Assembly: GCF_010692325.1 (NCBI RefSeq)
Contig: NZ_JAAHHW010000046.1
Location: 1 to 51,827, forward strand
Direction of reading: 5' to 3'
From: Moorena sp. SIO3I8
Lineage (GTDB): Bacteria > Cyanobacteriota > Cyanobacteriia > Cyanobacteriales > Coleofasciculaceae
DNA: 51,827 nucleotides
Shown: positions 45,592 through 51,827 of the stretch, in pieces
How the letters are laid out: every line of letters starts with the position of its first letter
Numbering within the stretch: position 1 is the stretch's first letter
Notes under the pieces: generated by a model
Told to the model about the DNA's origin: nothing
Database searches by the model: none
The model's input: the letters and a program-made list of their open reading frames with translations, nothing else
Translations under genes and position numbers: made by a program

Positions 45592-45673
45592 GGATTAGGT
45601 CAGCGAAGTTTTGTGTTGGATTTCTAGCTGAATCTTAAAAAACTTTAAAGAAGCTCAATCTCAAACAGTTTTG

Positions 45674-45712
45674 AATTAAGAAGGTATAATTCCAAAGTCT
45701 ACCTTCTTAATT
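45674..45712 (+). terminator. Stem-loop after the graspetide operon
   Basis: AATTAAGAAGGTA (45674-45686) and TACCTTCTTAATT (45700-45712) are 13-bp complementary arms with a 13-nt loop. A CTACATTCTTAATT repeat rather than a clean T run follows, so termination is likely but not certain. A GGCCAAAAGGCCACGCG repeat lies at about 45763. Confidence 0.5.
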
Positions 45713-45793
45713 CTACATTCTTAATTCTACATTCTTAATTCTTCATTCTGACAGACAACCTTGGCCAAAAGGCCACGCGTGCGCGTTCAACCC

Positions 45794-47611
45794 TTAATCA
45801 AGCCGCCAGTTAAACGGTAAAATAGAATAAATCCCCTTCGGGTCATTGAAGGTTGTGAAAATTGCCAAATCATCTTTTAGCTTCAGCAATTCTGTAGTTA
45901 GTGGCTCAGGTAATTGTCGGCTTGTGACCCTAACATCATTAGTCAGTGTCTCCAGAATCCTTTCCTCGAAACTAGGAATTTTTGGATACTCTTCTACTTT
46001 CCAATCATCCTTTAACTTAGCTTGCTTAGCGGCATACTTAATAGCATCATTAATACCCCCAATCTCATCAACTAAACCTATCTGCTTGGCGTCTATACCT
46101 GACCAAACCCGTCCCTGAGCAATGTCTTTCACCTTGCCCTTAGGCAATTTACGTGACTCTGCTACTTTGTCAATGAACTGGTCATAAATCTGATTAACCA
46201 TGGTTTGGTAGATTGCTAACTCTTGGTCTGTTTTGGGACGGACAGTACTTTGAATATCCGCTAAAGAAGCTGTTTGTACAATATCCCAGGTCAGACCATT
46301 GTTGTTAGCTAATTCTTGGATATTAAAAAGTACACCAAAGACACCAATAGAACCAGTGATAGTATTTGGCTCAGCAAAAATTCGGTCGCTATAGGTAGAA
46401 ATCCAGTAGCCACCAGAAGCTGCCACATTGCCCATAGACACAATCACTGGCTTTTCCTCACGGATCAGCCGCACTTCCCGTTGAATAATCTCAGAGGCTG
46501 TAGCACTGCCACCAGGACTATTAACCCTTAGCACTACTGCTTTAATATCTTTATCCAGCCGTAGCTCGCGCAGCTGTTTAGCAAAGCGTTTACCCCCCAC
46601 TTGCTCAAGGTTTCCTTGACCGTCAACAATGCTACCCTCAGCATAAACTACGGCAATTTTATGCTTAGACTTGCGATTTTTAGAGTAAGGACTTTTCGCT
46701 CTAGCGTAAGTAGCCAGCTTAATTTTCCGGAACGATTTATCCTTTTCTTTTTCTCCAGTAAGCTCCTTGAGGGTAGCAATCACCTCATCGAAGTATCCAA
46801 CTTGATCCACCAAACCTTGAGTTTTGGCCTCTGATGCGATCAACATCCCTTTAGTATTAGCGATCGCTTGCAAGGTCTTGGGAGTAATCTCACGACTTTT
46901 CCCCACTGCTGTCAAAAATTCATCCCAAATATCATCTAACAATTCTCGAGTCTGTTCCCGACTTTCAGGACTCAGCTGTTTGAGCAAGAACGGTTCAACT
47001 GCGGACTTGTATTTGCCAACTCGAACCACCTGAACACCAATACCATACTTCTGGAGAGCTCCGGTCAGAAAAAGTTGGGAAGAGTTCAAGCCATTGATTT
47101 CCACAACTCCCATCGGGTTAAGAATTATCGTATCCGCAACCGAGCTAAGATAGTATTCCCGTTCTCCCAAATCTACGTCATAGGCAATAATTTTTTTTCC
47201 AGCAGCTCGGAAACGCTCCAGAGCCTCCCTTACCTCCTTGAGATTTGCTAACCCAGTGTTGCCAACAGTTTTAGATGCAGCTCCATCCAGGTAGAGGGCA
47301 ACAATGCGTTTATCCTTAGTTGCCTTATCCAGAGTATCGAGCACTTTGCGCAAAGGGATGATATTGCTTTCTTGACCCGATAACACCTCTTCAATCACTT
47401 CACTAGTGCTTGAGGTAGGATTGGTATCGCTGATATTGACCGATAAATCAAACACCAGCACTGATTTATCTTGAACCTGTGGCCCTGTATCTTTCGATGC
47501 TACTGCAATCAGTACAAACAGGAATCCACTAGTAGCTAAACTAAAAAATAGAATTAAACCGGCAAGACTTCCTACTAGGCTGGCAAAGGTTTGTTGGAGA
47601 AATTGACGCAT
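45794..47611 (-). CDS. sppA: Signal peptide peptidase SppA, long form
   Basis: A 605-aa membrane protease starting MRQFLQQTFASLVGSLAGLI at 47611. The longer frame adds an untypical 18 residues and is not favoured. One N-terminal helix (ILFFSLATSGFLFVLIAVA) anchors two ClpP-like domains. The catalytic Lys lies in RVGKYKSAVEPF (first domain) and the Ser in NVAASGGYWISTYSDRIFAEP (second domain), the dyad of the 67-kDa type. SppA degrades signal peptides, and in cyanobacteria SppA1 has been tied to light acclimation and antenna turnover. C-terminal TTELLKLKDDLAIFTTFNDP is typical. Confidence 0.95.
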   Translation of the reverse strand: MRQFLQQTFASLVGSLAGLILFFSLATSGFLFVLIAVASKDTGPQVQDKSVLVFDLSVNISDTNPTSSTSEVIEEVLSGQESNIIPLRKVLDTLDKATKDKRIVALYLDGAASKTVGNTGLANLKEVREALERFRAAGKKIIAYDVDLGEREYYLSSVADTIILNPMGVVEINGLNSSQLFLTGALQKYGIGVQVVRVGKYKSAVEPFLLKQLSPESREQTRELLDDIWDEFLTAVGKSREITPKTLQAIANTKGMLIASEAKTQGLVDQVGYFDEVIATLKELTGEKEKDKSFRKIKLATYARAKSPYSKNRKSKHKIAVVYAEGSIVDGQGNLEQVGGKRFAKQLRELRLDKDIKAVVLRVNSPGGSATASEIIQREVRLIREEKPVIVSMGNVAASGGYWISTYSDRIFAEPNTITGSIGVFGVLFNIQELANNNGLTWDIVQTASLADIQSTVRPKTDQELAIYQTMVNQIYDQFIDKVAESRKLPKGKVKDIAQGRVWSGIDAKQIGLVDEIGGINDAIKYAAKQAKLKDDWKVEEYPKIPSFEERILETLTNDVRVTSRQLPEPLTTELLKLKDDLAIFTTFNDPKGIYSILPFNWRLD

Positions 47612-47694
47612 GTGGTAAAGGATTAAGGGGATTAAGGATGAAGGATTAAGGATAGCATTTATCAATCAGCTGAGGTGCTTTACTTCTTGGTTTT

Positions 47695-47941
47695 AGGGAG
47701 CAGGGAGCAGGGAGAAGGGAGCAGGGAGAAGGGAGCAGGGAGAAGGGAGCAGGGAGCAGGGAGCAGGGAGCAATAAAAAAAAATTATATGTACCTCATTA
47801 GACTAGTAAACGCTATCTTAATGATCAAGTCTATAATGATGAAGTATTTAAGGATTAAGGGCGTTGAGCTATTAGCCATTCCCGATTCCCGATTCCCGAT
47901 TCCCGATTCCCGATTCCCGATTCCCGATTCCCTACTCCCTA
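47695..47941. repeat. Two heptamer arrays between sppA and the isomerase gene
   Basis: GGGAGCA/GGGAGAA units fill 47695-47771 upstream of sppA. ATTCCCG units (seven or so) fill 47877-47941 just past the isomerase stop. Between them is plain AT-rich sequence. Confidence 0.9.
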
Positions 47942-47947
47942 TTACCA

Positions 47948-48976
47948 CTATCCTAACTTTTTCAAAGTGTTGGATTGCTTGAGATCAGACAACGTAGCAT
48001 TACCGGTGCAGAATAGAGCGGTAGTGATTTCTGCCATCAACAGTTGCACTAAGGCATCAACGGCATCTACTGACTCAGCTGCTGCTTGGAGGAATGGTAA
48101 TGCTAGACCAGCAATATCGGCTCCTAATGCGATCGCTTTTGCCACATCCAAACCATTGCGCAATCCCCCAGATGCAATTAGGGGAATGTCGGGAGCAATG
48201 GCTCGAATACTGGTAATGCACTCAGCGGTTGGTAAACCCCAGTCACCAAAGGTCTGTCCTAACCGACGCTGATGAGCGGTTAATCCTCGCTCACTTTCTA
48301 CCTTTGCCCAAGACGTGCCCCCCGCACCAGCGACATCAATAGCGGTAACACCAGCCTCCAGCAACTTCTGGGCCATAGCCGCTGAGATGCCATTACCCAC
48401 TTCTTTAGCAATCACTGGTACCGTTAACTTACTGCATAAACCATTAATTTTGTCAAGTAACCCCTTGAAATTAGTATCCCCGTTATCTTGAATGCACTCC
48501 TGCAAGGGATTGATGTGCAAAATCAGCCCATCTGCTGTTAACAGGTCAACCACCTTTTGGCATTCTTCTAGTCCATAACTGTAGTTAAGCTGAACCGCAC
48601 CGATGTTGGCAAATAGAAGAATATCCGGAGCTTGGGAGCGCACCGCAAAGGTATGACCAACCTCGGGTTTTTCCACAGCTACTCGCTGAGAACCAACCCC
48701 CATGGCTAGTTTGTAATGTTGGGCAACCTCAGCCAGACGAAAATTAATCGTTTTTGCCTGTTCAGTACCACCAGTCATAGAAGAAATCAACAATGGTGCT
48801 CCCAAGGATTTCCCCAGAAATGTGGTAGATATGTCAATCTCACTGCGGTTTAGTTCTGGTAAGCAACAGTGAGTGAAGCGGTACCTCTCAAGTCCATTGG
48901 TATTGGCACGAAATTGAACATCTTCATCCAGACAAATCCTGATGTGGTCGGCCTTTCGCTGTTGGGTTTGGGTCAT
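47948..48976 (-). CDS. fni: Type 2 isopentenyl-diphosphate isomerase
   Basis: A 342-aa FMN enzyme converting isopentenyl to dimethylallyl diphosphate for carotenoid, phytol and quinone synthesis. Family features are [54 protein letters not shown] (catalytic Gln region), [26 protein letters not shown] and [20 protein letters not shown] (phosphate binding). Length is standard. It is upstream of sppA on the same strand, 0.3 kb apart. Confidence 0.96.
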   Translation of the reverse strand: MTQTQQRKADHIRICLDEDVQFRANTNGLERYRFTHCCLPELNRSEIDISTTFLGKSLGAPLLISSMTGGTEQAKTINFRLAEVAQHYKLAMGVGSQRVAVEKPEVGHTFAVRSQAPDILLFANIGAVQLNYSYGLEECQKVVDLLTADGLILHINPLQECIQDNGDTNFKGLLDKINGLCSKLTVPVIAKEVGNGISAAMAQKLLEAGVTAIDVAGAGGTSWAKVESERGLTAHQRRLGQTFGDWGLPTAECITSIRAIAPDIPLIASGGLRNGLDVAKAIALGADIAGLALPFLQAAAESVDAVDALVQLLMAEITTALFCTGNATLSDLKQSNTLKKLG

Positions 48977-49011
48977 AATTATTTGGAAAATAAGAGCAAT
49001 CTGATCACGAT

Positions 49012-49557
49012 TCAGGCGCTAATTACTTTAATTAATTCCACTCCATCCCGACCATCATTATCGTTTAGATAAACCTTTACCTGTTCTTCGGCGGATGTGG
49101 GGAGTAGTTTGCCCGTAAAATCTGGACTAATCGGCAGTTCCCGATGTCCTCGGTCTACTAGCACTAATAATTTAATCGTTTGGGGTCTACCATACTCAAG
49201 CACCGCGTTTAGAGCAGCACGAATGGTACGTCCTCTATAAATGACATCATCCACCAACACCACTATCTTACGATCAAGATCGAAGGGAATATCTGTTTTT
49301 GCTGGGGTGCGAATGCCAATTCGATCGAGATCATCCCGATAAAAGGTGATATCCAACGCTCCCACTGGCACACTGACCTGCTCTAGGGTTTCAATCTGAC
49401 GTCCTAGCAACTGAGCTAAAGGAACACCTCTGGTATATATACCCACCAGTGCTAGTTTGGACAAATCACTCACTTGTTCGATCACTTGAGATGCCAAACG
49501 ATTTACTGTACGGCGCAGTTCTTCAGCTGATAGGATTTCAATGGTTTGAGTAGGCAT
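49012..49557 (-). CDS. pyrR: PyrR bifunctional pyrimidine regulator/uracil phosphoribosyltransferase
   Basis: A 181-aa phosphoribosyltransferase-fold protein. The PRPP loop is [36 protein letters not shown] and DITFYRDDL are the other family motifs. PyrR binds pyr mRNA in Gram-positive bacteria and has weak uracil phosphoribosyltransferase activity. In cyanobacteria it may act only as an enzyme or regulate in an unknown way. The gene is 35 nt upstream of the isomerase gene on the same strand, so co-transcription is likely. Confidence 0.95.
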   Translation of the reverse strand: MPTQTIEILSAEELRRTVNRLASQVIEQVSDLSKLALVGIYTRGVPLAQLLGRQIETLEQVSVPVGALDITFYRDDLDRIGIRTPAKTDIPFDLDRKIVVLVDDVIYRGRTIRAALNAVLEYGRPQTIKLLVLVDRGHRELPISPDFTGKLLPTSAEEQVKVYLNDNDGRDGVELIKVISA

Positions 49558-49661
49558 CCTGGTTCATACAAAATTTCAGCAGGATACCCCGCCCACACAA
49601 ATAGCGAGTTAGGCGGGGAAGGGGCTTTCAAGGTTTTGATATTATACCAGACGAACACCTA

Positions 49662-50972
49662 TCACCGTGGAGCAAGAGATGAAAAGGTTTTAGCATCAGC
49701 GATTCCAGTGGGAAATAAGCCTTTGTCCCGTTGATATCGCTTCAGGGCTGCCTCTGTGGCTGGTCCAAATACGCCATCTTTTAGTCCTTTATAGTAGCCT
49801 AGGTAAATCAAGCGATTCTGAAGGCTATTCACTCTTGTGCCACTACTACCTCGTTTTAATGGAGTAATGATGCTAGCAGCAACGGCAATTCCAGAAGAAT
49901 TGCCCCGTAGTGCTGATAAGGTACGAGAGTCAGCAATGCCATTTGCTGGCAGTTCCCGAGAAAGCTGATACTCTTTGACTGCCGTCTCAGTTAATTTACC
50001 ATAGTATCCTGTTACTGGCCCTTTGTAGAATCCCAACTCTGTGAGGCGATTTTGCAGTTGTTTCACCGATTCGCCATTGCTGCCTGGTCGCAACTCAGTG
50101 ACGTTGGGAATAATATCCTTATCATTAGGATTTTTGGCTAAGTCTGACAAAGTGCGAGAGTCAGCAATACCAGTCACTGGTAGTCCCCTCAAGCGCTGAA
50201 ATTTTATGACCCCTGCTTCAGTTAAACGACCGTAGAATCCCGTTACTGGACCGTTGTAGACTTTCAACTCCCTCATCCGCTGTTGCAGTTTGGTCACAGC
50301 AGTTCCTCTGTTACCTCGCCGTAACTCAGTGGCGTTTTTGATAGAACCACCATTGATTACGAACAATGTGTTTGGTCCAGCAACGCCATCCGCGCGTAAT
50401 CCCTTGGCTCGCTGAAATTTAATTACCGCTGCTTGGGTCATGCGCCCGTAATACCCAGTGATCGGACCATTAAAAAATCCCAAGGTTGTCAACTTCTTTT
50501 GCAGATCGCTGACTACCTTTCCTCTACTACCGCGTTTGAGCTGTGTGTTTGTTGGTAGACGAATATCAGTACCAGCAGTTTTATATAAAGCTGCTAGGGT
50601 TTTTGGTCCAGCCACACCATCTATTGGTAGTCCCTTCTTTTGCTGAAAGATAGCAACATAAGACTGGGTTAACATGTCATAGTTGCCAGTAATCCGACCT
50701 TTATAAAAGCCAGCCGCTGCCAACTCTTTCTGAAGAGAAGTCACCTGTGATCCACGGCTGCCTTTTTGAAGCACTTTAGCACTGGCATGAGCAGCGGTAC
50801 TGAGAATGGTTAGGGCAATTGCGATCGCACTAATCTTGATCCAAGCTGAACTAGGAATAGTGGGACTGTTTAGCCCATCCAACCATCGAATTAAACCATT
50901 ATCATCTTGCCACGGAAAATTCTCCGCGTCTTCATAGGACTCGGCAAGATTAACGCAGACTAAGCTTTCCAT
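49662..50972 (-). CDS. Exported protein with five peptidoglycan-binding repeats
   Basis: A 436-aa protein. Residues about 42-65 (WIKISAIAIALTILSTAAHASA) form an internal signal/anchor after a 40-residue acidic N terminus. Five PG_binding_1 repeats follow, each like LKRGSRGKVVSDLQKKLTTL, GFFNGPITGYYGRMTQAAV, KFQRAKGLRADGVAGPNTL. No catalytic hydrolase domain is attached, so it probably binds cell wall as a structural or targeting factor. AGGAAAG before ATG supports the start. Repeats 2-4 are most alike. Confidence 0.92.
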   Translation of the reverse strand: MESLVCVNLAESYEDAENFPWQDDNGLIRWLDGLNSPTIPSSAWIKISAIAIALTILSTAAHASAKVLQKGSRGSQVTSLQKELAAAGFYKGRITGNYDMLTQSYVAIFQQKKGLPIDGVAGPKTLAALYKTAGTDIRLPTNTQLKRGSRGKVVSDLQKKLTTLGFFNGPITGYYGRMTQAAVIKFQRAKGLRADGVAGPNTLFVINGGSIKNATELRRGNRGTAVTKLQQRMRELKVYNGPVTGFYGRLTEAGVIKFQRLRGLPVTGIADSRTLSDLAKNPNDKDIIPNVTELRPGSNGESVKQLQNRLTELGFYKGPVTGYYGKLTETAVKEYQLSRELPANGIADSRTLSALRGNSSGIAVAASIITPLKRGSSGTRVNSLQNRLIYLGYYKGLKDGVFGPATEAALKRYQRDKGLFPTGIADAKTFSSLAPR

Positions 50973-51334
50973 CGCTTTCCTACCAAATTTTTTTGTATGA
51001 TAGCCAGTTCTCTAGCAATATTTGTATTGTGTTCTTGACACTACCATTTTAATGGACATTACTCTTGTCCACGTCATCCCTAGTTACCTTCATAGGTCAT
51101 AACTGCTCAACCGATCATCCCTTCACCGGATCACCCCTTTACCCGATCACTCCTTCACCAATTCCCAGGTAATATCTTTGATCCCAACCATGAGCAATCT
51201 TTAAGGAGCAATCTTTCTTTTAGCAATCTTTCCGGAGCTAGTCAAATTCGGGCTGGATTTAAGAAATATAACGGATGTGATCAAAGTAAATCTGCTCGAT
51301 AATTACCCTCAAAAGGTAAATCTCCTGGATATTG

Positions 51335-51362
51335 CCCCCAGCTGACTGCTGGGGGTTTTTAT
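51335..51362 (+). terminator. Strong intrinsic terminator without an upstream + strand gene
   Basis: CCCCCAGC (51335-51342) pairs with GCTGGGGG (51348-51355) around TGACT, followed by TTTTTATT. No plus-strand protein gene ends nearby, so it may belong to an unannotated small RNA in 51050-51335, where AAAGTAAATCTGCTCGATAA and AAAGGTAAATCTCCTGGATA look like diverged copies. Confidence 0.8.
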
Positions 51363-51407
51363 TGTGTTCGGCGCTCTACAGTAATGCGATCGCCTCAGAA
51401 GTGTTGA

Positions 51408-51472
51408 ACAGGGAATAGGTAATAGGTAATAGGTAATAGGGAATAGGGAATAGGGAATAGGGAATAGGTAAG
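51408..51472. repeat. GGGAATA/GGTAATA heptamer array
   Basis: About eight 7-nt units lie in the 50973-51711 gap. Elsewhere in this gap are GATCACCCCTTTACCCGATCA-like direct repeats near 51115-51150. No protein gene was recognised. Confidence 0.9.
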
Positions 51473-51520
51473 AAGTAGTTTTCGAGGCTTAAGAGTATCG
51501 TTAACTACATTTTTGAGCCT

Positions 51521-51556
51521 GGTCTTGATGCAGCCGTGAGCGACTGCATCAAGACC
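51521..51556. other. Perfect 13-bp hairpin
   Basis: GGTCTTGATGCAG (51521-51533) and CTGCATCAAGACC (51544-51556) with a 10-nt loop. A related GCGGTCTTGGGGG palindrome is at 4678. It is probably a dispersed repeat. Confidence 0.75.
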
Positions 51557-51711
51557 GGAAGAGAAAAGCCAAGTTTTACAAAGCTTTTAGGAATTTATCC
51601 CTCACCATTATTTGTAAATACCCGCGCGCGTATTGCTATAGAGCAACGCGACTCTCTAGATTAATTCCAAAGGGGATGACCATGCCTAATTGTTGTTGGC
51701 CCATCCTCAAG

Positions 51712-51827
51712 TCATATATTCTGAGCCTCTTCAGTTTTTTGAGCCCAAACCCCTAAAAAGTATGGACCTTCTGGTTGAATGGACTTTATTAATCCAATGT
51801 AGTGGGCTGCCATATCCTCAACTCGTG
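51712..51827 (-). pseudogene. Truncated thioesterase-domain remnant at the window edge
   Basis: Minus-strand reading entering from the right edge gives RVEDMAAHYIGLIKSIQPEG, then PYFLGVWAQKTEEAQNI and a stop at 51712. This matches the start of a type I NRPS/PKS thioesterase domain up to the segment normally continuing GGWSxGGxVAFEMA. The nucleophile serine motif is missing and the protein ends early. It may be the broken tail of a large NRPS/PKS gene outside the window, or an isolated fragment. Confidence 0.65.

Noticed and set aside
47612-47665. Longer SppA start (MINAILNPSS)
   Set aside because: The extra residues come from a GGATTAAG-type repeat, while the internal MRQFLQQTFASLVG fits the family N terminus.

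Overview
The window comes from a filamentous, probably marine cyanobacterium, most like Moorena/Moorea (Lyngbya-type). This rests on IsiA/Pcb chlorophyll proteins, a four-ACT aspartokinase, HIP1 sites (GCGATCGC), STAND/WD40 proteins, Uma2 and DUF4058 proteins, and abundant heptamer tandem repeats. The genus is an inference from style. No tRNA, rRNA or CRISPR array was seen.

Region 1 (about 0.4-13 kb) is an iron-stress and light-harvesting island: an imelysin/EfeM-like iron-uptake protein, isiA, a second CP43-like antenna gene, a candidate small RNA, a broken tnpB element, an alpha/beta hydrolase, flavodoxin isiB, a Pcb-PsaL fusion, another Pcb and a divergent Crp/Fnr-type regulator.

Region 2 (13-27.3 kb, all on the minus strand) begins with a zinc-finger-less TnpB element that has split a GST gene in two, followed by aspartokinase. 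It continues with a likely undescribed biosynthetic cluster: a GriI-like aldolase and GriH-like DHQ-synthase-II protein (the route to 3-amino-4-hydroxybenzoate from aspartate semialdehyde), an 88-aa orphan, an AMP-forming ligase, an O-methyltransferase, an azoreductase-like flavoprotein, an AhpD-like protein, a PobA-like FAD hydroxylase and a DUF3050 heme-oxygenase-fold protein. Together these suggest a modified aminohydroxybenzoate product.

Region 3 (27.9-39.2 kb) holds a large STAND NTPase with 14 WD40 repeats, a NarL-type two-component pair divergent from an S9 peptidase, and a run of decayed genes showing small mobile sequences at work. These include a DUF3471 tail cut by a 301-bp hairpin-ended insert, a 147-bp element with 20-bp inverted ends, and a DUF4058 gene frameshifted by a 26-bp insertion at a HIP1 site.

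Region 4 (39.3-51.8 kb) is mostly housekeeping: rpiA, an RRM protein, a DUF2157/GDYXXLXY pair, sppA, type 2 IPP isomerase, pyrR and a peptidoglycan-binding-repeat protein. Within it sits a two-gene graspetide locus. Its precursor has 14 complete TTxAxGEE core repeats and two truncated ones, and it is translationally coupled to an ATP-grasp ester ligase. The window ends in a truncated thioesterase-like remnant.

Two systems look most worth pursuit: the multi-core graspetide (43820-45591) and the aminohydroxybenzoate cluster (17854-27292, perhaps with aspartokinase). Both assignments come from motif recognition alone.
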